Notes: generated from the letters alone by a model not told the origin. 64,000 nt of DNA from Stictocephala bisonia (GCA_035578905.1 JAQJVL010002694.1:21660-85659); one strand, 5' to 3'; numbered from the stretch's first letter, positions 1 to 12,986 are shown. Translations and numbers: made by a program.

Positions 1-2898
1 GGGTACATTGAAACTTTAATTTATTACTTTTTAATTTAAAATGCCAAGCTAGAAATAAAGATAATCAAGAAGTAATTTCAAATTTTAAAATATTACGCCC
101 GCCCAGTTGGTTTTAAACCAAAATTTAAAAAAAATATCTAAAAAATTTAAATTTTAAAATTAAGTGAGCTCCCCAGGAAAGATTTGGGGGAGCCTGTTCT
201 GTGTGGAAGATGTGCCCGACCCTATTTTCAGATGGTAAACAAAATGCCCAAAAATTTTTGGGTAGTTGTGATAAATGGTTCCATATTAGAAAGACCCTTT
301 AGTTTTTAAAAAGAAAAATTTTTGAATTTATTGACAAAAAAACTTTCAACTTGGTGGTGTAAGAAATGCTTTTAAAAAATTTTATCAATCTAAAGATAGG
401 CAAAGAAGATATCGTGCCTTTGAATTTTTTAATCAAGAAATTTCAAAAAGTTTGGGGGAAAACTGAAATTTAAAATTTAAAAATAGAGTTAATAGTGTTA
501 GGAAAAAAATTGAACTTTAAAAAAGATTTAAATTATTAAATTTAGAATGGGAAATTTTGAAACAAGCCTCAATTAGCCCCTTTAGATGTTTGAACCTAAA
601 AATTTTTATGTAAGCCTAGGCCTATTTCCCCCTACTGTTAACCCTTTTAAGTACAAACCTGTGTCCGGGGGCTGGCTGGGTGGGATGGGGGGGTGAATAG
701 AATTAGAAAATATCAGTGTCAACCAAGGGTTTGCTGAAGTACCAAAAAAATAAACCATAAATAAAACTTGTCTTTCAGCCCTAGGGCAAATATCAATAAA
801 AATTTTTAAAGGGAAAAGTCATGATGTTTTTGAACAAAGTAAAACATATTTCTTGAATCAATAGTAAAAGGTAAATTTAGTGGCCCTTTTTATATTCTAA
901 GGGCCTTTTAAAATCCCCGAACTTTTTAAGTCTTTCTTTTTGGGGAAGAAACCCGAAGCTCCGCTTCCCACTTTTTAAAGACAGTGACAAATTTTAAAAA
1001 ACTTAAACAGGAAAAAAGGGGGGGGGGGCTGGCTATAGTTCTCGGTGGGGCTAACGATCTAACGAAGGGGTTGGGAGTGAGCAAGCAGAATCTTCTTTTA
1101 CAAACACTTTTAGAAATCAGGGGGGGTTTTAAAAATGTGCTAGTCCCTAGAAAATTTTTATAGATAAACCCAAACGATTGAGGAAAATATTAAATCAAGG
1201 AGCAGAATTTAAATTTTTATGAGGCGCAGGTAACTGCAAACTGTAATACCTAGAAATAAATAAACTTGTACACGACACATTACACGCCCATGGGCCCTTT
1301 ACCTCAATAACAAAGGGAACTACCCTAAAATAACGTAGGAGCTAGTAATAAAACTCCAAACCTTAGAACCACAAAAATTTTCCATATAATATTTTAATTT
1401 AAAATATACAGGGTTTTGGGAAAAAAAAATAGATATTTTTGATAGTTTTTATCAGCAATGTAAAGGAATTTAAATTTATTTAAATATCAATGATATGTTA
1501 TCTAACACTGGCTTAATGAAGATATGCCCAATCTAGCATGTCCAAAAGAAATTTTTACTGTGTAAACCCCATTTCCCGTAAAAAGATAAAGAAGAGGTGG
1601 TACCCCTTATTCTTTAAATTTAAAAAAAAATTAAATTCTAAAAAAAAGGTTAAATCTCCAAAATTTTTTCTCAGAACTTAATTTTGAAGCTTTTAAAGGC
1701 TGTTGTTGATAGCCTTAAAGTTATAGGGAAATTTCAATTTATCATTCACCTGAGGGGGACCCCCAAAAATCTTTCTAAAACACCCGGGGAAAATTTTTTA
1801 CTTCCCTCTCTTCATTTTTGTGGCCCATTCAATTTTTAAGGGGGGGTGACATAAAAGCTAAACTTTTTTACATAACATCCCACAAAAAAAAAAAACCCAA
1901 AGGGGGTTTTTAAAAATTTTAAGGCAGCCCTAATTACTTTTGTTTCAAAGAAAAAAACCTCCCCAAAAAACCATTGCCTTTTATAAAATTTTTAAATTGG
2001 CCCCGATCTTTTAATAAACATGTAACCCTCTTTAACTTTCCCCTTTTTCGAACATGATGGGCTTATTTTTAAAATATAAAAACTAATACTTTTTCCAAAA
2101 AATTTTCTAAAAAACTCGAAAAAAAACCAAGAAAAAATCTGCAAACCCTTTGTAATCAGTTTTCCCCAAGTCATCCCAAATTTATGAATTTATCAACAGC
2201 CCTTTTTTCCCATGATTTTGGAAACCCTTTTCCCTTTAAGAATAAAAAAACTTTAAGTTTCGCAACAATTTTTTCAAGCATTTTTTTTCAGTTATAATCC
2301 AAAAACTTGACAATTTTTTTTATGTATTAAAAAAAAAAAAGTGTTCCTCAGGTAAAAATATCAAAAAAAAAACATTTAATGGTATACAAGGGAAAATGGC
2401 CCCCCAAAAGAAAAAAAGGGGACTTTTTTTTCTTTACAAATTGGTTTAGAATTCTAGTTATGACAACTTAATGCTGAATATGCAATCCCTTAAAAAACTT
2501 TTATAAACCCGTCAAACAAAGACGCTAAAAATGGCTCAAATGCAGAACAAAAAGAAAATAGGAAAAAAAAATGTAAGGCTGCATGGAACTTTAAAAAAAG
2601 AAAAAATTTTAAAAAACCCCATCTTCAAAAAACAGACATACAAATTTGCCCAGACCAAATTTAATTAAATTTTTTTTTAAATTTAATTAAACAAATAAAA
2701 GACAAAAATTAAGAAGCCCAACAATATCAATTTTCTATATAGTAAAAAAAAATATAGTTCGTTTTAATTTAAATTTTTAAATTTTTAAAATATCGAAAAA
2801 ATTACAGGATAAAAACTAAAAAAATTTTGGGCCCTTTTCTGCCTAAAACAATCTTAAATATGGCGTTTTTTCTATTAAAAAAAATAACAAAAAACACA

Positions 2899-3235
2899 CA
2901 CAGTGGCATTGAAATTCACGTACAGTGGCCATTAAACCCCCCCGCCCACCCATACAAAGCACGTGATAGTGACCAAACCCCCCGAAATCATACACACAAC
3001 ATTTGGGATTAACCACCCCCGCCCCCATACCGGGGCACGCACAGTTATAATGACCCACCCGGCCGACCCATAAACGTTTCATTGGTATTAACCCCCCCAC
3101 CCCCCTATACACCAAAAATGGCATTGAACACCCCCCCCCCCCATACACGTACAGTGGGGATTAACCCCCCTGCCCACCCATACACGTACGGGGCATTGAC
3201 CCAACCCCCAAAACCCCCCCATACCGCACATTTAT
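2899..3235. repeat. Degenerate C-rich minisatellite
   Basis: About eight imperfect copies of a unit of roughly 38-41 bp follow each other. Each has a core like ACGTACAGTGGCATTAA followed by a C-run and CCCATACA. Copies differ by small indels, mostly in the C-runs. The short open frames across it on both strands are by-products of the repeat and are not genes. Confidence 0.7.
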
Positions 3236-3299
3236 AAATGGTATTTTTTTTTACTTACCCTCACTGTTAAAAGGGGTTTGGAAACCCCCCATTTTCTAG

Positions 3300-3362
3300 G
3301 GTTTTTTTTCAATCTATAATTAGATACGGGGCTTATAATATGGGTCTATAGTAAATAAAGTT
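3300..3362 (+). repeat. Solo 3'-end copy of a non-LTR family
   Basis: This stretch, ending in ATAGTAAATAAAGTT, closely matches 4515-4585, which lies at the end of a recognisable reverse-transcriptase remnant. It is best read as a second, separately inserted 3' end of the same non-LTR family. Confidence 0.45.
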
Positions 3363-3560
3363 AGTGCAGGAAGATTCGCTTAGTCAAAAAATTTATCCTG
3401 TCAAGAGAAAAAAATTTTATTTTTTGGGAAAATTTCAGTTTATAATGTCACTAACGCTTTAAAAGACTAAAAAAATTTTGAAAGCAAGGGTATTTAAATT
3501 TACAAATTACATGTTTTTAAAAAGATTAAATCATATAATTTTGAATCCCTTTTAAACCCC

Positions 3561-4590
3561 ATGAATAAATAAATGTATGAAAGGGGTTTTTTTTCCAGGG
3601 CGAAATGAAGTTTTTTCTAGGGCTAAAGCCCAATCTTTAAAAAAAGGGTTTAAAACAAATTGCTGGAAAAATTTTTTGCCCTATATTATTGTACCAGGGG
3701 ATATCCAAAAAAATGAAATTATAAAACAAAATCAACTTTTTAAACCTATCTGGAAAACAATAATTACCTGAATTCATCACAGTTTGGTTTTAGAAGAAAT
3801 AAATGTACAATTGATGCAGTTTATGACTAGTTTTGGGGAAATTTTTAAAAACTTTTTAGAGTAAGGCCTTTGCTTTAAGCAACTCTCTGTACTTGAGCAA
3901 GACATTTTATTGTGTTTTAAAATGATGAGTTAATTTTAAAAATAAACTACTATGGCATAACTGGTATTTCTGCTAAGTTTTTTCAAGGGCTATTTAAAAA
4001 AACGTAGACAAAAGGTTTTAATTAATGGAAACTGGTCCAATGAACTAGTGGTTTTAGTGTGGAGTACCCCAAGGGTCGGTTTTGGGACCCCCTTTCTAAA
4101 TTTTTTTATCATAAATGACCTTTCCCCGTGCTATTAAAAAAAAAATCCTTTTTTTTATCAGGGCGATTTTTAACATTTTTTAAACAGTAACACAAACTTT
4201 AACACTTTACAAGACATTGTACAGAAAAATTTATGAAGCATCTTTTTGGTTTAGGACAAAAAGGCCTTTTTTTTAAATGAAACAAAACCCCCAAAAAATC
4301 ATGTTTAGTTTTTAAAACCCGAGTCCTAAAATAAAATTTACCTAAAGATTTCCTTGCCAGTGTTAAATTTTTTAGGGATTCATATTTATTGTAAAATTAT
4401 CATGGAACTCTCCCCGTTGAGTATAAATTTTTAAAAATTATCTAGAGTAATCTTTTTTCTTTTAAAAACTTTTAAAGGACAGGGGGTCCCGGAAAGTTTT
4501 GTTTAAAAAACCCCATACTATCTTTTTTTTTAATCTATTTAAATTTGATACGGACTTTTAATATGGGCCCATAGTAAATAAAGTTTTGTG
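3561..4590 (+). pseudogene. Non-LTR reverse transcriptase remnant A (Jockey/CR1-like), heavily frameshifted
   Basis: Reading across frames, a Jockey/CR1-type reverse transcriptase can be followed: a fragment like YLENNNYL then SQFGFRRNKCTIDAV (3730-3825), then YYGITGISAKFF (3950-3990), then the GVPQGSVLGP block near 4058-4090, then a weak trace of the catalytic FADD block near 4160. The frame shifts every few tens of bases, mostly within A or T runs, and the copy cannot encode protein. It ends with the AT-rich 3' sequence at 4515-4585 shared with 3300-3362. Family membership comes from the order of motifs; the exact clade is uncertain. Confidence 0.55.
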
Positions 4591-5140
4591 ACCCTTCTTT
4601 TTTTACAAAAGAAAGGGCCAAATTTGGGCTGAAAAAGTAAAGCACAACCCTTGGGCCACTGCAAAACCCCTTTTTTATTGTCTCGATTTCAAAACTGTTT
4701 TTAAAATTTTTATATTTTTTTTATTTAATGAAAAACCCTACATTTTTAAAAATACCCATCCCCCATTTTTAGCAGCCCCAAATTCCCCAGCTAAACTAAA
4801 AAAAAACAATACTGCCATAAGGGTTTTTCAGACTGAATAGAACCCAACACAGTCATGTTTTTATTTCCCCGAAGATTTATAATAAATTAAAAGATCTAGT
4901 TAATTTAAAAACCCAAAAAACACTTTTTAAAATCAAACTGTATATTGGGGTTCTAAAAAATTTCCCTTTTATTTAACAAAGGGGAAATTTTTCCGTATGG
5001 GAAGTATTAAATTTTTTAGATTGTTGAACCTGTAAATTTAGAATTTATACCCGTTATGTTAAAAATTTCTGTTTACTTAAAAAACCGTTTTGTTAACCAT
5101 GTTTGTCATTCAGGTTGAATAATGTATATGTGGGAATATG
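4590..5140 (+). pseudogene. Possible non-LTR C-terminal remnant
   Basis: Fragments resembling the region downstream of the reverse transcriptase in Jockey/CR1 proteins can be read around 4840-5000, including NNTAIRVFQT, YFPEDL and a stretch with LKNPKNTF, each in a different frame. The evidence is weak because the sequence is badly disrupted. It may belong to another copy of the same family as remnant A. Confidence 0.3.
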
Positions 5141-5984
5141 GGTTTTTTTTGTTTTGACTATGTTGTTAGATGATATGTACTGTTTTCAATTTTTTATGTA
5201 AAAACCCACAATAAAGATTATTTAATTTTTTTATTATTTTATTTAAAAGGGGAAAAAAGGTTGGTAGTCTCATAGTTTTTAGTTTGGGGGGTTTGCAAAA
5301 CTGGTTTTTTGATTTTGGATAAAAGGAGGAAAAAACCCAAGGGGGGCATAACGCATAACCATAATTTTTAAAATTAAGAATAAAAAAATTAAACACATTT
5401 GACCTGAAAACTTAACAACTGAGACTCTTGCACAGAAAAAAATGAAAAAAGATATAAAAATCATTCCGTTTAAAAAGTAGAGAAAAGGCTTAACCACCAA
5501 AAAAAGATAAAAAAGGAAAAATTTTTAACAAAGGGAAAACCCGAATTTTTTCTTATATCCGAAAATTTGGGCCCCTTTAAAAGTAAAACATAGATTTAGT
5601 AGTTTTTTTCCCGTCATCAAATTTTTTTTTGTTTGGGAAAAAAATAAATGGGGAGGTGTAAAAATTAAAAAAAAAAAAAAATTGCAAATAAAAGGGAAAA
5701 AAAATTAATGAAGGAATTTTAAACAGAATTAAAAAAAGGGGGGTCTTTTGAAACCCCTTCAAAACAAAATTGAATTGGGGCCTAAGTTCTTTTGGGATAA
5801 AAAAAAACTATAGAAATAAGAAAAATTCTTAAAAATTAAAAATTTTAAAAAACCCAGATTTTTTAATGTAACAAATTTTTTAAATTTCCCTTTGGGGTAA
5901 TTAAAAAATTGTTTTTTGAACTACACTACCTTTGGGTGACATAATTAAAAAATTCATAAAAAATGAATATTTAAGCCTTTAAAG

Positions 5985-6575
5985 AAAAAGGAGATTTGCA
6001 GAAAAATGGGAAAAATTAAATGCCCGATATCCCTACTCTCATAGGTTTTCAAAGTTTCTAGAAAAAACAGTCATTACAGCTTTGGGAAATTACCTGGAGG
6101 AAAAAAAATCTTTTTTTTTCTCTAATCCCAAATTTACTTTTGGAAAGGGGAAAATTTAACAAAACTGGCCCCTAAAAAAAATTTTTCGAAAAATGTTTTA
6201 GCTGCAATAGAATTTGGGAAAAGGGCAGCTGTAAAGGGTGCTTCCTTTTATATAAACCAAAAACTTTTTTAGTGTTTTCAATATCAATATCTTAATAAAA
6301 TAAAATAGCAGGTTAGGAGTTAAAGGGTTATGCCCTTAGGGACTAATTCTTTCCTCACAAAAAAAAACAAAAATACATCCCTTTCTCAACAAACCAAAAA
6401 CAAAAAAAAAAAACGATCTTTCAGGTTCTCAAAACATTTCCGTGGAGTTCCCCCAGGGATCTTCCCAAAAATCCATTATATTTTTTTTAAATTTTCATTA
6501 AAAACTCCAAAATTTAAATTTCCAAAAAAAGATTGTTTTCAACTTTTGCAGATGACAAAAAAAAGCATTAACAAA
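5985..6575 (+). pseudogene. Non-LTR reverse transcriptase remnant B
   Basis: A second reverse transcriptase can be followed in pieces. There is a KFLEK-like motif after a PISLL-like stretch (6020-6080), a weak FGKG-like piece near 6135, a VPQGSS block at about 6445-6470, and a possible ADD trace near 6550 (CAGATGACAAA). Frames change repeatedly. The order matches the fingers-palm order of non-LTR reverse transcriptases, so it is a second dead insertion in the same noisy segment. Confidence 0.45.
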
Positions 6576-7860
6576 AATTAAAATATTTAAAAATTAGAAA
6601 AAGAAACTTTTTTTAAAAAATTTTAAACCCGAAAAGCTCAATACTTTTCTTTACATTAAATTAAAAATGAAACCGACCGGGAAAACAAACTTTGTTTTTT
6701 TTTCAAAAAAACACAACTTGGAACAGAAAAAATCCAGGGGGTAAAAGTAATTCTGGGGGAGACAATGGGGACAGTGGGAAAACCGCTGTGTGAAATACTT
6801 TTGGGTTGTCAAAATTTTATAAAAAACTACTGGGAAAAGAAAAAAGTTAAACAAGTTTGGGGAACATGATATCAAAAGGTATGTTTGTTTTAAGGGTGTT
6901 ATTCCCTCAAAAAACTTTGAATTATCAAAAAAATTTATCTTGATCTCATTTGAATGCCTTATAAGATATTCAAAAATTTGGGTTTTGGGGAAACTCAAGT
7001 AAACAAAAACTTTTCAAAATTTTCAAATTGCAAAAAAAAATATTAGAAGTAAAATTCAAATATCAAAAATAACTTTGTTTTTGAACCAAAATTTAAAAAT
7101 CATTGTTTAAAATTTCACTTTCAAATGTTTGTTCCTTCACCCTTTTTATATTTAGGGAAAAAAATTTTATGTTTAAAATTAAAAAAATTTAAAAAAAACC
7201 CATAGACTTTAAATTAAAAAAAACAAAAAACAAGGGAAAAAAACTCGCTCTATCACACAGACTTAAAGCTTAAACTAAACCCAAAACCCGATTTTTTTGG
7301 GGCAAACATTTTTTAAATTCTTTTTTTCCCGGGTCATATTAAATAAGACAAAGCATTTTTCAAAAAATTTTTTAGTTTGGGGAAAAAAGGGTTTTTACAA
7401 TTTATTTTCAAATCTTACCCTCACCCAAACCCAGCTGATGAGAAGAGGAAAATTTTTGGGGGAGAGTTTTGACCGGCCAAAAAAACCCCCAAAGGCTTAC
7501 ATGGCGGAGCTAAAATAAGGAACAAAAATAAGTGCAATGAAACAATAAGTAATGCATTTTCACAAATATTAATATAACCCCTTTAAACCCAATGAATTTA
7601 AAATTTTCTATGGAAACTTGTTGACAGAAATTTTTCAAAAGATTCTCAAATAAATTTTCTATAAGAAAAACCCCTTTTTAAATATGTTTTAAGGTTTTTA
7701 AAAATGATCAAGGGGGGAAAAGGGCCCAAAAGCCTAAAAACAACCTATAATAAAACTGTAAACTTCCTATGGGCTATGATGGGTTTTGGGTTTTAAATTG
7801 ATCACAAGAGTATTCAATTTAGTTTTCTAAGGTAGAGAATACATGCAATCACTACTGTTG

Positions 7861-8706
7861 CGTATCAAATTGGACTTAAAAACTATTATTTATAGTTCAC
7901 CACATCATTATGCCTCCCACCACACCCCCCCCCCACCCCACCACCCCCCCCCAATCCTCAGCCTAATCAAGCTTACCTTGTGTTTTTTCGCAGACTGACT
8001 GAATGAAGGTAGGTGAGAGTGCCCTGACATTCCTAAATTTAATTGCCTTTGTATGTTTCCTTTTCTTACTTCAGAGTCAGCTTGAATTTTATCAAGGCAG
8101 TTATTACCGGACGCAAAATTACGCAAGCAAACATGCTTCATGCAGCGGTCTCCAGGAGAGAAGGCAAACGCAAAGTATCTTAAGGCTGTGGTTTTCTTGA
8201 TGAGGTGGGACGAGACAACAGTTGGCGAGGGGCGTAAGTGTCTTTGTTCATACCTGAGAGTGCCCCAGTACTTTGTGAGTGTGTGGCTGCCCCACCACTC
8301 TCCCTCCCCCCCCTCCCCCCCTCCGCCCGCCCCCCATAAGTCTACCCTGAGACTGTGATTTGATTTAATATTAGTGTGCTAGTTTTTATATTGTTATGTG
8401 TACTGTTAATTGTTGTGTTATTGTACATAAGAAAAGAGAAACTGGCGATGTCCGTGGAAATGAATAGATAAAAGAACACAGCCACCAAGTTGCCAGGTAA
8501 GCTCTATAAACTTATCATTGAAGTTGATTAGAGCTTGATATATCACTGATATAGCACAAACTCCAATTGTGTATAGATAGACGTGATCCTCACTCTAACA
8601 AGTGAACATATAATTCCTTAACAATTCATGTGATGACATTTTATTTGTATAAACGATTCTTATTTACATTTATTTGTTATTCTTAAAAAAAATGCCTGTA
8701 ATCTTA
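7861..8706. other. Intronic or intergenic sequence, no gene seen
   Basis: Ordinary-looking sequence with two very C-rich pyrimidine tracts (7915-7955 and 8293-8335). The open frames here are short and resemble nothing I recognise. The next PPWD1 exons would be expected on the minus strand to the left of 8707, but none was identified. Confidence 0.4.
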
Positions 8707-8707
8707 C

Positions 8708-8791
8708 CAAAATTAATGACATCAAACACCTTCGACATCTTATCTGAGGCTACAGACACAACAGGGTTCCATTGTATATTGCTGGCCATAT
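8708..8791 (-). CDS. PPWD1: PPWD1, internal WD40-repeat exon (about residue 130-160 region)
   Basis: On the minus strand an 84-nt open exon lies between a TTCTAACAG acceptor and a GTAAG donor. It encodes a stretch ending SVASDKMSKVFDVINF, which matches the WD40 segment of PPWD1 proteins (human reads SVGDDKAMKVFDVVNF). The exon ends with one base, G, so an aspartate codon would complete across the junction, as in the family. It starts with two bases while exon 2 at 23.4 kb ends with two, so at least one unrecognised exon must lie between them. PPWD1 is a spliceosome-associated WD40 protein with a C-terminal cyclophilin domain; that domain is not in the window. Confidence 0.6.
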
Positions 8792-9689
8792 CTGTTAGAA
8801 CTGGCATCCCGAATTAGCGTTTTTTCCCGGAAATGTTTTACCAGAATTTCTATCATAGGGCTCCTCGTCAGTATTGTTTCTCAGAATGGTTTCATCTCAG
8901 GTGCTACGCATGTCACAAAGGACTGCGTCATGGTTTATGATTAAATTTCTTGTTCTGGAAAAAATATAATATTTTTATTCTTATTTTGATTTTCATAGCT
9001 TCGGGTAATGTACTTCAGGTAATAGGACCTCTCAGATGTTATCATTGTAGTTCGGAAGTTCATTTACAGTTCATGACGGATTATATTCTTTCTTGGTGGG
9101 AAGTTTACTCGAGTTCATAATAATCCCAGATCTAAAAACCTATGCTCGTAATAAAGTCTTATAAACCAGAGCATACAAATATAAATTCTAAAGCACAATT
9201 ATATCAAAACAAAGCTAACGTGTGTGTGTAAATATAATAAATAGTACGATTTGAGAGAGAAAAACATATTATAGTTATTGAATGGAGTATTGTGATATTA
9301 TTTGTAATATTTATATTGAATATCTTTTGAGATGAATTTTTGTGTCTTGTGGTCAGTTATCTGTATTGTATAATATGTAATTATATTATTATCGCTATAG
9401 TATTTATATATTTTTGTATGTGATATTATAGATAGTTGATCATTATTGTATATAAAGATATGATTGATCTTTTGTATATGTAGGATCTTTTAAAAGCACG
9501 ATTGTACATTAAGATATACTGAAAATGAATTAGAGGCAAATAGCAAACCTTTTTGAGCCGTGGGTAAATAAAGTATGTTGTTAATGGGATCTGAAAAATC
9601 GCGCATTAGGCATTTTTAGTATTTAGAAAAGCCTTAACGGTATCCGCAGAAATTTGTCTATTTCTGATCCCTTTGCTGTAATGCCATCG
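8792..9689. other. PPWD1 intron sequence, AT-rich, no feature seen
   Basis: No coding motif was recognised on either strand. Part of 9200-9500 is strongly AT-rich with short TA repeats. This lies inside the long PPWD1 intron inferred from the flanking exons. Confidence 0.4.
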
Positions 9690-11350
9690 AATTATAAATC
9701 ACCTCACGATCTGGAAAAGAGGCAGTGGATGGCTTCGATGAGCAACCAGAGGTGTGGGAACAAGTTTCGGCAGGTGTAGGAATAGCTGTTTGTTCCTGGT
9801 ACCAAAGTTTGGGATTCTGAAGCAGACACTCTCCAATCCGGACGGGTCATCCACCCGCCCCCTGATCAGGCCCCACAGGAAAACTTGACCCATCACCAGT
9901 CTCCTTTGGCTTAATCTCTCAAACCCAAACATATCCAGCAGCTCGCTGTATGGAATTAAATAGGTATATACATTAAAAGACTTATAAAAAAGATATCGTA
10001 AAAATCGTTTTTGGATTCGCTCGACCTCATCTTCGTAAGTTGTATAAAATGGATTCCACACAGGAGCCACACATTCAAGTCTCGACCTGACCAAGGCTCT
10101 GTAAAGTAAGATTGACGTTCTTAAACTGTTGAAATGTTTCCCTTGCCTAATAATTAACCCCATCATTCGGCTTGCACCAGTAATGCATTTACATATATGT
10201 ACTGAAAACGATAATGTGCTATCCAAATAAACACCCAGATTTCTCAATAAATCCACTCTTGACAGAGCAACACCATTTAGATAATAATCATTTTTAGTGC
10301 AAATCTTAGATAGATCTAGATCTTAGATAGATTTTAAATAGATCTAGTAAAAGTCATAACATTACATTTTAATACATTAAAGTTCATTTTGTTGATTTAT
10401 GTACATTATCAAGATCTGCCTGCAGTCCAATAGCATCATTCTGATTGTATATTTGTTGAAACAGTTTTAAGTCGTCCGCAAAAAGTAAAGCTTTTATAGA
10501 ATGCACATTCTCACACAAATCATTTATCATAATTGTAAATAAACAAGGTCCCAAATTTGAACCCTGAGGTACACCTGATTGCACTATAAAATTTGACGAC
10601 TTTTGCCCTTTGTAAAATATAAACTGTTTCCTATTAACCAAATAAGATGTAAACAAGTGAATTAGACTATCAAACAAACCATAATAATGTAATTTTTTTA
10701 ACAAAATCAGATGATCCACCCTATCAAAAGCCTTGGCCAGGTACACCTGATTGCAAGAAATATGGCTTCTGTCTGGTTTATTAAGTCCAAACCAGATGAT
10801 ATATAGTTAGAAAAAGACAACTAATTCGTGTTAACTGATCTACCCGGAATGAAACCGTATTGACTGGGTGAAAGGTATTTACTGAAGTGATGAAATAAAA
10901 ATTTTTCTATAATTGACTCATAAATCTTAGCTGGTACTGATAAAATAGCAACAGGTCTGTAATTAACGACTTGAGATTCTTTGCCAGATTTGAAAATAGG
11001 TGTTACCTTTGTAACTTTCCATCTTTCAGGAAAAATATCAGTTATTAAACTTAAATTAAACATAAAAGTGAGGGGTTCAATTTAAAAAAATCTGCGCATC
11101 CTTTAAATAGGTATTGTGGCAAAAAATCTGGCCCTGTGGTACATGTTGATTTGAGCTTTTTTATTGCAAGACACACGTCCACGCGTGTGACCCGGGTCAG
11201 GGACAGGCAAGACACGCCCGGCAATGAGGGTTCTACTAACACCTTACTTGCAGGAGGTTCCTCAGTATAATTACTATAAACTGAACTAAAGTATTGCTCA
11301 AATAATAATAACAATAGCCAATAAAATGGACTCTCATCTAACTGAAACAA
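9690..11350 (-). pseudogene. 5'-truncated Jockey-like non-LTR element
   Basis: Four minus-strand open segments in different frames make up one reverse-transcriptase region running from 11350 down to 9699. The first (11350-11051) carries the pre-RT stretch with TGPDFLP. The second (11063-10821) has VTPIFKSG and YGFIPGRS. The third (10746-10384) has AKAFDRVDH, SGVPQGSNLGP and the catalytic LLFADDLKLF. The fourth (10256-9699) is the post-RT C-terminal domain with LGVYLDSTLSF. No endonuclease domain is present, so the copy is 5' truncated. Frameshifts near 11055, 10800 and 10300 make it dead. It sits in the PPWD1 intron in the same orientation as the gene. Confidence 0.85.
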
Positions 11351-12803
11351 TCAAATAAATGTTGTAGTCAACTCAATAGATAATTTTCTTAAATAAATGA
11401 GCAAAAACAGAGAGCTATTTTATATTCTCGATTAGCTATTGCAGGTGAGTGGGAGGATTATCACCGCTGTACGTATATGGGTGAGTGGGAGAGTATTTAC
11501 CATCTTATATATGAACATAGAAGGAGCCTTTAACAGTACAAGGATTTCCTCGATTGTGACAAATCTGGTGTCCAGGGGCACTGAAGAAACACCAGTAGAG
11601 CCCAAGCTTCCCTGTGTGGGGCGGTGTGAGAGAGTACAAGTGCAAAGAGGGTGTCCACAGGGGGGTGTTTTGTCAACCTTCCTATGGAACCTGGTCGTGG
11701 ATGATCTCCTCACAGTACTCAACAAGCATGGAGTGTATGCTCAGAGCTATGCTGACAACATACTGATCCTAATAAGACGTAATACATGGAGACATGCCTC
11801 GACCTTATGAGGAGGGCATTGTCCATGGTGGAGACATGGTACATAGCGGAGGGGCTATCTGTTCACCCCGGTAAGACCGTTATGGTAACATTCACAAATA
11901 AAAGGAATGCGGAGGTTTTCAGAGTACCAAGAATCTTTGGCAACTGCGTCCAGGTGTCTACGGAAGTTAAGTATCTGGGTGTATGACAAGACGACAAACT
12001 TACCTGAAATAGACACCTTACCCACGCCATAGACCGCTCTCGGACCACATTGATGAGGCTGAGGCATATCTTTGGATGCACGTGGGGACTGAACCCTCAG
12101 CTGGTACATTGGCTTTGTACGAGGGTCGTAAGAACGATGCTTGCATATGGAGCCATTATTTGGTGGCCCAAGGTCCAACAAGTCACTGCTGTAAAAAAAC
12201 CTAACCAAAGTGCAGCGGTTAGCTTGTTTGGGAATCCTTGGGGCTTTCAGGGTACACCCACCCTGCAATGAATATGCTACTAAGTCTGCACCCCTTAAGA
12301 TTTTCATCATGGAGGAGGCAAAGCTTGCTGCATAAAGACTCCAAACCAACAGATGCTGGCAAGCTCACTATGCCAGTAAGCATAACAAACTCTCTAGCAT
12401 CCTACAATCGGACATTCTAGAGATGTGTTCGAATAGGATGCCTAGACAAACTTACTTTGACAAACCCTATCATGTCGTCATAGGCGACAGAAAAGATCGG
12501 GCACAAGGTGAATCAATCATGATGAAGAACGCAATCACGTGGTACACAGATGGCTCACGAACCATCCTTGGGTCTGGTTACGGGGTCTATGGTGCCAGGT
12601 CAAAAACTGAGCTCAGTTGTAGTTTTGGCAAACTGGCTACAGTTCTTCAGGCGGAAGTGGCTGCCATAGCTGCCTCTGCTCAGGCAAACATAGATTAAGG
12701 TCTTTTGGGGAAAAAAATCTATCTGAACTCAGACAGCCAAGCGGCAATAAGGTCACTTGCGTCTCTTGACTTCACCTCGAGTCTAGTTTGGGACTGTCAC
12801 GGA

Positions 12804-12814
12804 GTTCTTAAAAT
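12804..12814. repeat. Penelope target-site duplication, left copy
   Basis: GTTCTTAAAAT here is repeated exactly at 15963-15973, immediately flanking the Penelope-like insertion. Removing one copy and the insert restores the reading order of the RNase H domain of the host element. Confidence 0.85.
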
Positions 12815-12986
12815 AAAATCAAAGATAAATATAATAAAGTACCCTTTTATTCATTTTTTATAAAAATATATGACTAGTTTCGGCTCTTAGGCCATCTTCA
12901 GATAGTAAATAATATAACCTAAAATAACTTAACAAATTATAAAAATAAAAATAAAACAGATGAAAATAATATAACATATGATTAAT

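Larger units (their letters stand above)
1..7860. other. AT-rich, homopolymer-laden segment with shredded TE remnants
   Basis: The whole segment is dominated by runs of A and T, with many runs of four or more G or C as well. No intact gene is visible. Where coding remnants can be recognised (about 3.56-5.1 kb and 6.0-6.6 kb) the frame changes every few codons, mostly at homopolymers. The texture stops near 7860, after which the sequence looks ordinary. Either this is very old decayed transposon sequence or the base calls are poor. Outside the remnants and the minisatellite listed separately, I see nothing that can be annotated in 1-2898, 5140-5985 and 6580-7860. Confidence 0.6.

Noticed and set aside
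2843..3148. 101-codon minus-strand ORF with many glycines
   Set aside because: It lies entirely in the C-rich minisatellite, so the glycine-rich translation is a repeat artefact.
11855..12349. 164-codon minus-strand ORF
   Set aside because: It is antisense to the reverse-transcriptase region of the I-like element and has no motif of its own.
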